Shown here: one piece after another, positions 16,777 to 25,443 of the stretch
Numbering within the stretch: position 1 is the first letter of the stretch
How the letters are laid out: each line of letters starts with the position of its first letter
NCBI GenBank assembly: GCA_023412475.1
Contig: JAEYNR010000061.1
Span: 1-64,000, forward strand
Length of the DNA: 64,000 bases
DNA from: Fibrobacterota bacterium
Lineage (GTDB): Bacteria; Fibrobacterota; Chitinivibrionia; Chitinivibrionales; Chitinispirillaceae
Direction: 5' to 3'
The notes under the pieces: model-generated
Databases searched by the model: none
Seen by the model: the letters and a program-made list of their open reading frames with translations, nothing else
What the model was told of the DNA's origin: nothing
Made by a program: the position numbers and the translations under genes

Positions 16777-17925
16777 ATGCGTTTTGTATTCTTTGTTCAT
16801 TCGCTTATTTCTGATTGGAACCATGGAAATGCTCATTTTATCCGTGGCATAGTTACAGAATTGAAAGCTAGGGGGCACCAGGTTTCCATCTACGAGCCAG
16901 CTTTATCATGGAGTCTCTCCAATCTGATTAAGGACTGCGGCTCACATGCACTTGACTCATTTTCTCACTATTTTCCGGGAATCAGCAGTATTCAGTACCG
17001 GATAGAAGAACTTGATCTGGATGCGGTTCTTGAAGGAGCTGATGTAGTAATTGTTCATGAATGGAATGCGCATGAGCTGGTTTACCGCATAGGGCAGCAT
17101 CGTAAAATGCATAGTGGATACTGTCTTTTTTTTCACGACACTCATCATCGTTCGGTCAGTGATCCAGAGAGTATGAAAAAGTACGATCTGACTCATTACG
17201 ATGGTGTACTTGCCTTTGGTGAGGTAATCAGACAGATTTATCTGGCCAATTCATGGACTCAGAATGCATGGACCTGGCATGAGGCAGCCGATGTCCGGAT
17301 ATTTCGTCCTCTGAGCTGTTCTGAATATGAGGGAGAAGTAGTATGGATTGGAAATTGGGGTGATGAGGAGAGAAGTGTAGAGCTTAAAGAGTTTCTTTTT
17401 GAACCGGTAGAACAGCTTAGTTTGCGAGGGCGGGTTTATGGGGTGCGTTATCCATCTATAGCCCTACAAACGCTCAAAAATAGTGGTCTTGAGTACGCTG
17501 GCTGGGCTCCAAATTATCTGGTCCCTCAGATTTTCTCCCGTTATAGGTTCACAGTGCATATTCCCAGAAGCCCTTATGTTCGAATGTTGCCTGGTATACC
17601 AACTATCCGGCCCTTTGAAGCTTTAGCTTCAGGAATCCCTTTAATCTGTTCTCCATGGGAAGACAGTGAGCATCTTTTTGAGAAGGGCAGGGATTATCTG
17701 ATGGTCAATAACAGTCACCAGATGAAAGAGCAAATAAATATGATTCTTAACGATCACAAATTCGCTTCACAAATGGTTTCTCACGGTCTTGAAACTGTTC
17801 TTAAAAGCCATACCTGTGCTCATCGAGTTGATCAATTATTAAAAATCTGTGAACAATCGGGGATTAAAGACAGCCCTGCAGGATGTTTAACTTCAGAACT
17901 ATCAAAGAATAGGGGGAACCGATGA
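16777..17925 (+). CDS. CgeB-like glycosyltransferase, copy 1
   Basis: 382 residues, GT-B-like. The N-terminus (HSLISDWNHGNAHFIRGIVT then LKARGHQVSIYEP) matches the three related genes at 17922, 19022 and 21702. The C-terminal domain has RPFEALASGIPLICSPWED, the donor-binding motif of CgeB/glycosyl-transferase group 1 proteins. CgeB of Bacillus subtilis glycosylates the spore surface; here substrates are unknown. It is the most diverged of the four. Overlaps the next gene by ATGA. Confidence 0.75.
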   Translation: MRFVFFVHSLISDWNHGNAHFIRGIVTELKARGHQVSIYEPALSWSLSNLIKDCGSHALDSFSHYFPGISSIQYRIEELDLDAVLEGADVVIVHEWNAHELVYRIGQHRKMHSGYCLFFHDTHHRSVSDPESMKKYDLTHYDGVLAFGEVIRQIYLANSWTQNAWTWHEAADVRIFRPLSCSEYEGEVVWIGNWGDEERSVELKEFLFEPVEQLSLRGRVYGVRYPSIALQTLKNSGLEYAGWAPNYLVPQIFSRYRFTVHIPRSPYVRMLPGIPTIRPFEALASGIPLICSPWEDSEHLFEKGRDYLMVNNSHQMKEQINMILNDHKFASQMVSHGLETVLKSHTCAHRVDQLLKICEQSGIKDSPAGCLTSELSKNRGNR

Positions 17926-19025
17926 GCAGGGGGCTTAATATTGCCTTTTTCGGATCTAGTCTGGTATCTGCTTACTGGAATGGTGCTGCCACCTACTACC
18001 GGGGGATTATCAGGGAGCTTAACAGCAGAGGACATGGTGTCATGTTTTTTGAGCCGGATGCTTATGATCGTCAAAAGCACAGAGACATCGAGGATCCTCC
18101 CTATGCCCGCAGTGTGGTTTACAAGGCTGATTTGTCCGGAGTTAAAAACGCTTTACATCAAGCTAAAGATGCTGATGTAATAATTAAAGCTAGTGGGGTA
18201 GGTGTTTTTGATGAATTCTTAGAACAGGAAGTATTGCGATTTCAAAGCAACGATACACTGGTTGTGTTTTGGGATGTAGATGCACCTGCTACTTTGGACA
18301 GGATAAAAAATGATGAAAATGATCCTTTCAGGAAGTTTATCGGTTCATATGATCTGGTTTTAACCTATGGTGGGGGAGACACGGTAGTAAGAAGTTATAA
18401 GCAGTTTGGGGCCAGACAATGTATTCCTGTTTACAATGCATTAGACCCGCTTACTCATTTTCAGGTATGTTCTGATAGCAGATTTGAGGGAAGTCTGGGT
18501 TTTTTGGGTAACCGGCTCCCAGACAGAGAGCAGAGGGTAGGGGAGTTTTTTTACAAACCGGCGAGTTTACTGCCTCATAAATTGTTTATTCTTGGGGGAA
18601 ATGGATGGCAGACTGATTCAAGCGTGTTTCCTAACGTCAGATATCTGGGGCATGTTTTTACCTATGACCATAACGGCTTTAATAGTTCGGTGCTGGCAGT
18701 ACTTAACATTAACCGTCAGAGTATGGCAAGTTGTGGCTTTTCACCCCCTACCAGGATATTTGAGGCAGCCGGTGCAGCAGCTTGTGTAATTACAGATGCA
18801 TGGGATGGAATCGAGATGTTTCTTCAACCTCAGGAAGAGTGTTTAGTTGCTCAGAGCGGGGAGGAGGTTGTTCAGATTCTTAATTCTCTCAATTATAGCT
18901 TAGCGCGTAAGATCGGTAAAGCTGCACAGGAAAGAATCCTTTCAGAGCACACTTACTATAAGAGAGCAGAAACTGTGGAACAGGCTTTAATGAACTGCAG
19001 AAGTCATCAGAAGGTCATTTCATGA
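17922..19025 (+). CDS. CgeB-like glycosyltransferase, copy 2
   Basis: 367 residues. The start motif IAFFGSSLVSAYWNGAATYY and RGIIRELNSRGHGVMFFEPD is shared with copies 3 and 4. A conserved middle FWDVDAPATLDRI corresponds to YDIDTPVTLSKL in copy 3. The C-terminus carries PPTRIFEAAGAAACVITDAWDG, the acidic donor-site motif. No membrane segment. ATGA overlaps at both ends put it firmly in the operon. Confidence 0.8.
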   Translation: MSRGLNIAFFGSSLVSAYWNGAATYYRGIIRELNSRGHGVMFFEPDAYDRQKHRDIEDPPYARSVVYKADLSGVKNALHQAKDADVIIKASGVGVFDEFLEQEVLRFQSNDTLVVFWDVDAPATLDRIKNDENDPFRKFIGSYDLVLTYGGGDTVVRSYKQFGARQCIPVYNALDPLTHFQVCSDSRFEGSLGFLGNRLPDREQRVGEFFYKPASLLPHKLFILGGNGWQTDSSVFPNVRYLGHVFTYDHNGFNSSVLAVLNINRQSMASCGFSPPTRIFEAAGAAACVITDAWDGIEMFLQPQEECLVAQSGEEVVQILNSLNYSLARKIGKAAQERILSEHTYYKRAETVEQALMNCRSHQKVIS

Positions 19026-20137
19026 TATTGACAGCTCCTTATGACATAGTTTTTCTGGGACTTTCCATAACCTCTTCCTGGGGCAATGGTCATGCTACCA
19101 CATATAGAGGCTTGGTAAGGGAGCTGATGACCCGGGGACATAATGTTTTATTTCTGGAAAGGGACATGCCCTGGTATTCAAATAATCGTGATCTGCCAAA
19201 ACCTCCTTTTGGTAAAACAGAACTCTACAGGTCGGTGGAAGATTTACAGCAGAGATTCAGAAAGGAGATAGAGGGTGCAGAAGCAGTTATTGTTGGTTCT
19301 TATGTGCCAGATGGGGTCATAATTGGAGAATGGATCATTGAGACTGCCAAAGGGATAAAGGCCTTTTATGATATTGATACTCCGGTAACCTTATCTAAGC
19401 TTTTAAAACGGGAATATCAGTATATAACTCCCCAACTGGTTGGAAATTATGATCTTTATTTATCATTTGCAGGTGGCCCGATCCTTGATCAAATGGAACA
19501 GGTTTTTGGCTCTCCCATGGCCAGACCACTTTACTGTTCGGTGTCGCCTGAGCAATACTATCCAGAGAGAGTAGAGACGGTTTTTGATTTAGGATATATG
19601 GGGACTTTCAGTGCGGATCGCCAGGATGCTTTAAATAGAATGTTGATCTGGCCTGCAAATAAGTGGAGAAAAGGGAAATTTATTGTAGCTGGTCCGCAGT
19701 ATCCGCAAAACCGTGTATGGCCAGAGAATGTTACCCACATTGAGCATATAGCTCCATCAGGTCACCGCGAGTTTTATTGCTCACAAAAATTCACTCTTAA
19801 CATAACCAGAGCCGATATGGTGATGGCCGGTTTTGCCCCCAGTGTTCGTCTTTTTGAAGCAGCAGCCTGTGGAACCGCAATAATAAGTGATTATTGGGAG
19901 GGATTAGGGACTTTTTTCAGGTTCGGAGAAGAAGTTCTTATCAGTTCGACCACTGAGCACACATTGAGGTATCTTACAGATGTGTCTGATAAAGAAAGAA
20001 TAAACATAGGAGAGAGGGCCAGAAAAAGGGTTTTGGCTGAGCATACGGCATCTCACAGAGCTGAGCAATTGGAAAGCTATATAAAAGAAGCAAGGGAGAA
20101 AAAAAGCACGACCAACCAATCAGATTACCTCGGTTAG
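19022..20137 (+). CDS. CgeB-like glycosyltransferase, copy 3
   Basis: 371 residues, closely related to copy 4 at 21702. Shared landmarks: LSITSSWGNGHATTYRGLVR, FYDIDTPVT, YDLYLSFAGGPIL, LGYMGTFSADRQ, IAPSGHREFYCSQKFTLNIT and the donor-site SVRLFEAAACGTAIISDYW. Presumed cytosolic GT-B enzyme. Ends 26 bases before the glycoside hydrolase gene. Confidence 0.8.
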   Translation: MILTAPYDIVFLGLSITSSWGNGHATTYRGLVRELMTRGHNVLFLERDMPWYSNNRDLPKPPFGKTELYRSVEDLQQRFRKEIEGAEAVIVGSYVPDGVIIGEWIIETAKGIKAFYDIDTPVTLSKLLKREYQYITPQLVGNYDLYLSFAGGPILDQMEQVFGSPMARPLYCSVSPEQYYPERVETVFDLGYMGTFSADRQDALNRMLIWPANKWRKGKFIVAGPQYPQNRVWPENVTHIEHIAPSGHREFYCSQKFTLNITRADMVMAGFAPSVRLFEAAACGTAIISDYWEGLGTFFRFGEEVLISSTTEHTLRYLTDVSDKERINIGERARKRVLAEHTASHRAEQLESYIKEAREKKSTTNQSDYLG

Positions 20138-20163
20138 AGAGGAATTTATTAGAGAGGGTTTAT

Positions 20164-21072
20164 ATGGTTGAAGCAATAAAAATCTGGAATGAACCAAACA
20201 ACCTTTCACATTGGGATTTTACTATTGATTCGGATTGGAAAGAGTTTTCCAGAATGGCTATGCTTGCTGCTATAAAGATAAAGGAAACAAATCAGGATCT
20301 GACTGTGGTGATGGGAGGAATTTCGCCGATAGATCCACGATTTGTTTTGCTGCTGAAAAGCTATGGCTTATTTGACTATTTTGATGCAGTTGCGGTGCAT
20401 GGGTTTCCTTTGGACTGGAATCATTGGCAAATTGACGAGTGGCCTCAAAAAATTGAGCAGATTCAATCGGTTTGCAGTCTTCCGGTTTGGGTAACAGAGG
20501 TTGGTGCCTCATCGTTTGGATCAGATGAAGTGCAGACCTTTGGTTTAAAGCGGACTATGGAGCTTTTAGAAGGGAGAGTTGAGCGAATTTACTGGTACAG
20601 TCTTTTGGATCTTCCGCCAACCTGGGAGGCTACCACCAGGCACAAAGAGAGTGAAGGCAGCTCTTATTATCGTCATTTTTATATGGGATTAATCCGTGCT
20701 GATGGTACTCCTAAGCCAGCGTTTAAGGTTTTTGAGCCGAATATGGGAATTTGTCAGTGGTTTCATTTCAGGGATCACAGATTGGAGGAGGCGGTTAGTT
20801 GGCTAAGAAAACTAAAAGTTAAGAAACTTAGGACTGGAATAAGCTGGGCTGATTGGCACAGGCCTGATGCTCACTCTTGGTTTGATTACCAGATGGAAAA
20901 GTTGCAGGAGTTTGACACTACTTTAACCCTCTGTTTCACACCTCCATCCAGAGGCAAAGTTTCTTCTGTAACCAGCCCGCCTTTAGAGCCAGGAGAGTTT
21001 GCAGATTTTGCATCTCAGGTAATAAAGCGATATGCGATGGTAAAGCCTGTCTCAAATGGTTATACCAGTTAA
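20164..21072 (+). CDS. Glycoside hydrolase-like protein with an apparently permuted (alpha/beta)8 barrel
   Basis: 302 residues, no signal peptide, so cytosolic. It begins at once with the acid/base motif KIWNEPN (E10), normally in the middle of clan-A (beta-xylosidase-like) barrels. E112 in PVWVTEVGAS is the expected nucleophile and WYSLLDLP the last strand. Residues 194-302 then look like the first strands of the same kind of barrel (GICQWFHFRDHRLEEAVSWL, LRTGISWADW, LTLCFTPPSRG). Thus the C-terminal half precedes the N-terminal half, a circular permutation. Both catalytic glutamates are present, so activity is plausible. SD GAGAGGG precedes the ATG. Confidence 0.65.
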   Translation: MVEAIKIWNEPNNLSHWDFTIDSDWKEFSRMAMLAAIKIKETNQDLTVVMGGISPIDPRFVLLLKSYGLFDYFDAVAVHGFPLDWNHWQIDEWPQKIEQIQSVCSLPVWVTEVGASSFGSDEVQTFGLKRTMELLEGRVERIYWYSLLDLPPTWEATTRHKESEGSSYYRHFYMGLIRADGTPKPAFKVFEPNMGICQWFHFRDHRLEEAVSWLRKLKVKKLRTGISWADWHRPDAHSWFDYQMEKLQEFDTTLTLCFTPPSRGKVSSVTSPPLEPGEFADFASQVIKRYAMVKPVSNGYTS

Positions 21073-21087
21073 AATCGGATCAGAAAG

Positions 21088-21705
21088 ATGAAGACTACTA
21101 TGTATCTTGTAAGACATGGGGATATCGATTGTGCTGACCGAATTCCGGGAAGAATGCAGGGAATGCATCTTAGCAGTCATGGAAAAAAGCAGGCAAGGGA
21201 CTTAATAGAGTTTTTTAATGATAGAAGACTTGATGCAATTTATTCCAGCCCAATGGACAGGGCTGTCGAGACTGCGCAAGCGCTGGCTGAGGAGAAAAGA
21301 TTAAAGATACAGATATGTGATGCTTTTAATGAGATCGAATTCGGGGAGTGGACAAACCGGAGGTTTACCGAGCTGGAAGTTGATTTCAGATGGAAGCAGT
21401 TTCATTTTTTTAGAAATGGAGCGCTTATTCCAGAGGGAGAGTTGATGGTTGAGGTGCAGTCACGTATGATTAGTCAGTTGAATCAATTAACTCAAAAGCA
21501 TAGAGACCAGTCTTTTGCTGTTTTTAGTCATAACGATCCGATAAAATCGGTAATTGCATTCTATAGTGGTATTTCTCTAGATCTTTTTCTTCGGATTACA
21601 ATTGATACTGGTTCAGTCAGCGTTTTAAAATTTGACAATGACCTATGTGAAATCAGAATGATAAATATTACCGGAGATTTTCAGGCATACTGGGAGAGTG
21701 CATGA
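21088..21705 (+). CDS. Histidine phosphatase (phosphoglycerate-mutase superfamily), copy 1
   Basis: 205 residues. The phospho-accepting His10 lies in LVRHGDID; the RH arginine, the SSPMDRAVETA loop and E-F-G-E-W are family features. The second histidine motif reads FSHNDPIK rather than the usual SHGxPI. Closest in pattern to alpha-ribazole/fructose-bisphosphatase-like members, that is small-molecule phosphatases. A second copy lies at 26448. It overlaps the next glycosyltransferase by ATGA, suggesting it dephosphorylates a sugar-phosphate intermediate. Confidence 0.85.
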   Translation: MKTTMYLVRHGDIDCADRIPGRMQGMHLSSHGKKQARDLIEFFNDRRLDAIYSSPMDRAVETAQALAEEKRLKIQICDAFNEIEFGEWTNRRFTELEVDFRWKQFHFFRNGALIPEGELMVEVQSRMISQLNQLTQKHRDQSFAVFSHNDPIKSVIAFYSGISLDLFLRITIDTGSVSVLKFDNDLCEIRMINITGDFQAYWESA

Positions 21706-22760
21706 AAATTGTCATATTCGGGTTATCGATAAGCTCTTCATGGGGAAATGGTCATGCAACGATTTGGAGAGGATTGATATCTGCATTGACCAGAATGGAT
21801 CATCAGGTGGTCTTTTTTGAAAAGGATGTCGATTATTATGCAGGTAATCGCGATTTTGAGAAATACAAAGGATTAACACTGATTTTATATGAGAAGTGGG
21901 AGTGGATAAGAAGGGATGCAGAAGAAAATGTCAGGGGAGCAGATGTTTCCATAGTCACCTCATACTGTCCTGATGCTATAGAGGCTTGTGAGGTATTGAA
22001 TTGCGGTGATGGGTTGAAGGTTTTTTATGATCTTGACACACCGGTCACATTCAGGATTATTGAAAGTGGTAAATGGCCTTTCTATGTACCTCGAAAAGGG
22101 CTAGGGCAGTTTGATCTGGTGTTAAGTTACACAGGTGGTGGAGCAGTTAAAAAAATGAAGGAGATCCTTGGAGCCAGAGTGGCCTTTCCACTTTATGGAA
22201 GTGCAGACCCGCAGTTTCACTTTCCGACCTGCAGGATGGACAAATACTTCAGTGATCTTTCGTACCTGGGAACTTATGCTGAGGATCGGCAGGGAAAACT
22301 TGAGGAGTTGTTTTTTAAACCAGCTACAATTTTAAAAAAGAATAAATTTCTTTTAGCTGGTGCTCAATACCCTGTTAGTGTTAAACTGAGCCGCAATGTT
22401 GCCTATTATCCGCATGTTGCTCCGCCTGAGCATTCCTGTTTTTATTGTTCCAGCAGTTTCACCTTGAATGTAACCAGAGGTGCAATGGCGGATATGGGCT
22501 ATTGTGCATCGGGAAGGCTTTTTGAAGCAGCTTTATGTGAAGTACCTATAATAAGTGACAGTTGGATAGGAATAGAGACTTTTTTTAATCCTGGAGAAGA
22601 GATAATTCTGGTTGAATCTGCCAAGGATGTAATTGTTGCTTTAAAAATGTCACAGAAGGAGCGGCAAGAATTGGCAAAGGCTGCAAGAAGAAGGGTTTTG
22701 AGAGAGCATACTTCTGAAAAACGGGCTCAGGAATTGATTGCTATTATAAAAGGAGTTTAA
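21702..22760 (+). CDS. CgeB-like glycosyltransferase, copy 4
   Basis: 352 residues, nearest to copy 3: LSISSSWGNGHATIWRGLIS, FYDLDTPVTFRII, LSYTGGGAV, LSYLGTYAEDRQ, VAPPEHSCFYCSSSFTLNVT, ASGRLFEAALCEVPIISDSW. The donor-site Glu and the helix after it are kept. Separated from copy 3 by the hydrolase and phosphatase genes, so duplication was followed by insertion or rearrangement. ATGA overlap with the phosphatase upstream. Confidence 0.8.
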   Translation: MKIVIFGLSISSSWGNGHATIWRGLISALTRMDHQVVFFEKDVDYYAGNRDFEKYKGLTLILYEKWEWIRRDAEENVRGADVSIVTSYCPDAIEACEVLNCGDGLKVFYDLDTPVTFRIIESGKWPFYVPRKGLGQFDLVLSYTGGGAVKKMKEILGARVAFPLYGSADPQFHFPTCRMDKYFSDLSYLGTYAEDRQGKLEELFFKPATILKKNKFLLAGAQYPVSVKLSRNVAYYPHVAPPEHSCFYCSSSFTLNVTRGAMADMGYCASGRLFEAALCEVPIISDSWIGIETFFNPGEEIILVESAKDVIVALKMSQKERQELAKAARRRVLREHTSEKRAQELIAIIKGV

Positions 22761-22774
22761 AGGAGTCCGGTTAT

Positions 22775-23539
22775 ATGGTTACAAACTGGGGCATAATACC
22801 ATCTGCGGGTTGCGGGTCTAGAATTCAGCCTTTAGCCTTTTCAAAGGAGCTTCTTCCGGTGGGAAGCCTAATATCCAATGATATTGAACGCCCCAGGGCG
22901 GTGAGCGAATACCTGATAGAAAGAATGAAAATTGCTGGAGTATCAAATGTATGCATGGTAATTTCGCCGGCTAAAAGTGACATACTCAGATATTATGGAA
23001 ATGGTACAGCAGGGATGCACTTTTGTTACACCATTCAACAAAATCCCGGTGGACTTTGTGATGCCATTTTTTGCGCTTTACCGCTTATAAAAAAGTCTGA
23101 TCAGGTTATTGTGGGGCTTCCGGATACTATCTGGTTTCCGGCTGAGGGCCTTTTGGTTCTTCCAGATAATCAGTTTTCATTTTTGCTTTTTCCGGTAGAC
23201 AAGCCTTATCTGTACGATGTAGTTGAGACAGATGATAATAATAAGGTAAAATACATACATGTAAAAAATCAACGGATTAAAGAGAGGTGGATATGGGGTG
23301 CTTTTAAAATGTCAGGTTCGGTTATGCACAATTTATACAGACTGTGGTGCTGTGATGGACGGGGTGATGAGTATTTTGGTACATTGGTAAATGCTTATCT
23401 GGACAATGGAGGGATTGCTTTTGGTTATAAGACTGGTAATGCTTATGTGGATGTCGGTACAATCGGGGGGTATCGTGATGCAATGCAGATGTTGGTAAAT
23501 ACTAAACAGAGTGCCATTAAGCATGAAAAATACGTTTGA
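22775..23539 (+). CDS. Sugar nucleotidyltransferase (RmlA/GalU-like)
   Basis: 254 residues. The nucleotide-binding loop SAGCGSRIQPLAFSKELLPVG replaces the usual GGxGTRLxPxTxxxxKxxxPV and keeps the arginine and lysine; LPDTIWFP supplies the metal-binding aspartate of the active site. Joins a nucleoside triphosphate and a sugar 1-phosphate to make the donor for the cluster's glycosyltransferases; base and sugar are unknown. AAGGAG lies ahead of the ATG. Confidence 0.8.
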   Translation: MVTNWGIIPSAGCGSRIQPLAFSKELLPVGSLISNDIERPRAVSEYLIERMKIAGVSNVCMVISPAKSDILRYYGNGTAGMHFCYTIQQNPGGLCDAIFCALPLIKKSDQVIVGLPDTIWFPAEGLLVLPDNQFSFLLFPVDKPYLYDVVETDDNNKVKYIHVKNQRIKERWIWGAFKMSGSVMHNLYRLWCCDGRGDEYFGTLVNAYLDNGGIAFGYKTGNAYVDVGTIGGYRDAMQMLVNTKQSAIKHEKYV

Positions 23540-23585
23540 ACTGTTTGAGTGTTTATGTAAAAAAGATCACAAAGGTGCGACTAAT

Positions 23586-24368
23586 ATGCCTTCAGTCGTT
23601 CTTTTTTGTGCACATCCTGATGATGAGGTCTTGGGTTCAGCGTCGTTACTGCATTATTTAAAAGACAATCTGAGGGTAGTCACTGTTACTGATGGGGCAC
23701 CTAAAAAGATGGATGATGCAGTAGCTGCAGGCTTTTGTTCTCGAGAGGCATATTCAAAAGCAAGATTTCAGGAACAGTTAAATGCTATGTACAGTGCTGG
23801 GATCACTGAGGCTCAGGTCCATCAATTGGGTTTTATCGATCAACAAGCATCTTTTCAGATGGGGGCGATTTGTCATAAAATACTGGAAATACTGCTAACC
23901 TGCAAGCCTGGGATTGTTCTTACTCATGCCTATGAGGGAGGGCATCCTGATCACGATACAACTGCATTTGCAGTCTGGGCATCGGTTGAAATGTTAAAAA
24001 AGCTCCAGGGTGATGCTCCAGAGGTGGTAGAGTTTGCATGCTATCATGGCAATGGAAGCTCTGAGATGGTGTATTACCAGTTTATTGACTATCCTCAGAT
24101 TCCGATTTGGTCGATTCAACTTGATCAGGAGCAGATTGAAGCCAAAAAAAAACTTATTCAGTATTACTGCTCCCAGTGGAAGATCCTGGAAAAATTTCCA
24201 GTTGATGTAGAACGTTTTCGCAGGGCTCCTTCTTACGATTTTAAAAAACCTCCACACTCAGGCATATTACTTTACGAGTTTTATGATTGGGGAATGAGTG
24301 CTGGTAGTTGGAATCAGCTTGCCATAGAAACAATACATCTACTTAAGCTAAGAGAGGGGCATGAATAG
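23586..24368 (+). CDS. PIG-L/LmbE-family N-deacetylase
   Basis: 260 residues from the ATG at 23586 (AAAGGTG about 8 bases upstream); the longer frame to 23511 would overlap the previous gene. AHPDDE (residues 9-14) and HPDHD (about 120-124) are the zinc ligands and catalytic Asp of PIG-L enzymes. These remove N-acetyl groups from GlcNAc conjugates, as MshB and BshB do in mycothiol and bacillithiol synthesis. Together with GT4 enzymes it suggests a GlcNAc-type unit in the product. Confidence 0.88.
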   Translation: MPSVVLFCAHPDDEVLGSASLLHYLKDNLRVVTVTDGAPKKMDDAVAAGFCSREAYSKARFQEQLNAMYSAGITEAQVHQLGFIDQQASFQMGAICHKILEILLTCKPGIVLTHAYEGGHPDHDTTAFAVWASVEMLKKLQGDAPEVVEFACYHGNGSSEMVYYQFIDYPQIPIWSIQLDQEQIEAKKKLIQYYCSQWKILEKFPVDVERFRRAPSYDFKKPPHSGILLYEFYDWGMSAGSWNQLAIETIHLLKLREGHE

Positions 24369-25404
24369 CCGGACAATTCTGAGTGTGGCATATCCTTTTG
24401 CAAAAATTTCAGAAAAAACTGCTGGGGGAGCTGAGCAGATTTTGAAAACACTTGATCAGGCAATAACAATGTCTGGCAACAGGTCTATTGTGCTTGCTCA
24501 GAGGGGCTCTTTGGTAAGCGGAGAGATTATAGAATGTGATAGTGAATGTAATCGAATTGATGATTTTACCAAAACAAAAATATACAAAGAATATCTTTTT
24601 AAGTTAACCCACATCTTAAGAGAGAGAAAAATTGATCTTATTCATTTCCATGGATTGGATTTTGCGCAATATTTTCCATCAGCTCACTTTCCATCATTAG
24701 TTACATTGCACCTTCCCCTTGATTGGTATAAGGCTGGAAGTCTCTCTTTAGATGGTGTTAATTTCAATTGTGTCTCTCGTTTTCAACTTAATAAAAGCAG
24801 AGGAATGATAAAGGGAGTGGTTACTCTTATAGAAAATGGAGTGACTATTCCTGAGAAAATACAGCGCAGAGAAACTGGGGCATACACTTTGTCGATGGGT
24901 AGAATCTGCCCTGAGAAAGGTTTTCATCTAGCAATTGAAGCTTCCAGAAGGGCTAATGTTCCTTTTATTCTTGCTGGGAGAGTGTATCCTTATAATGAGC
25001 ATATCGATTATTTCAAGAGTAAAATAAAACCAGCTATAGATAGTAAAGAATGTACATTTGTAGGTGAAGTGGGAAATGATGAAAAAAAGAGACTTTTAAG
25101 ACGCGCTTCATGTCTTCTGGTACCTAGTCTTGTAGAGGAAACCAGCTCTCTTGTAGCTATGGAAGCGATGGCTTATGGAGTACCGGTTATTGCTTTTAGA
25201 GCCGGTGCTTTGAATGAATTAATAAGACATGCGGAAAATGGATATCTGGTTAACGATGAAAAAGAGATGGCTGAAGCGATTTCGAAGATTGAAAGGATTG
25301 ATTCAGCCAGATGTTACAGCTTGGCCAAAGAAAATTATTCAGTCACCCGAATGACTTCCCAGTATTTGCAATTATATGAGAAAATTATCAGTGTTAAAAA
25401 ATGA
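24361..25404 (+). CDS. GT4-type glycosyltransferase
   Basis: 347 residues overlapping the deacetylase gene by 8 bases. N-terminal KTAGGAEQILKTLDQ is the GT4 glycine-rich acceptor loop; SMGRICPEKGFHLAIEASR and VPSLVEETSSLVAMEAMAYG carry the donor-site E-x7-E motif. The pairing of PIG-L and GT4 genes is the same as in bacillithiol/mycothiol loci (MshA/MshB, BshA/BshB), though the rest of those pathways is missing here. Confidence 0.85.
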   Translation: MNSRTILSVAYPFAKISEKTAGGAEQILKTLDQAITMSGNRSIVLAQRGSLVSGEIIECDSECNRIDDFTKTKIYKEYLFKLTHILRERKIDLIHFHGLDFAQYFPSAHFPSLVTLHLPLDWYKAGSLSLDGVNFNCVSRFQLNKSRGMIKGVVTLIENGVTIPEKIQRRETGAYTLSMGRICPEKGFHLAIEASRRANVPFILAGRVYPYNEHIDYFKSKIKPAIDSKECTFVGEVGNDEKKRLLRRASCLLVPSLVEETSSLVAMEAMAYGVPVIAFRAGALNELIRHAENGYLVNDEKEMAEAISKIERIDSARCYSLAKENYSVTRMTSQYLQLYEKIISVKK

Positions 25405-25443
25405 ATTGTTTTTCTGATTCAGCGTTGAGAAAAAGGATTTCTT

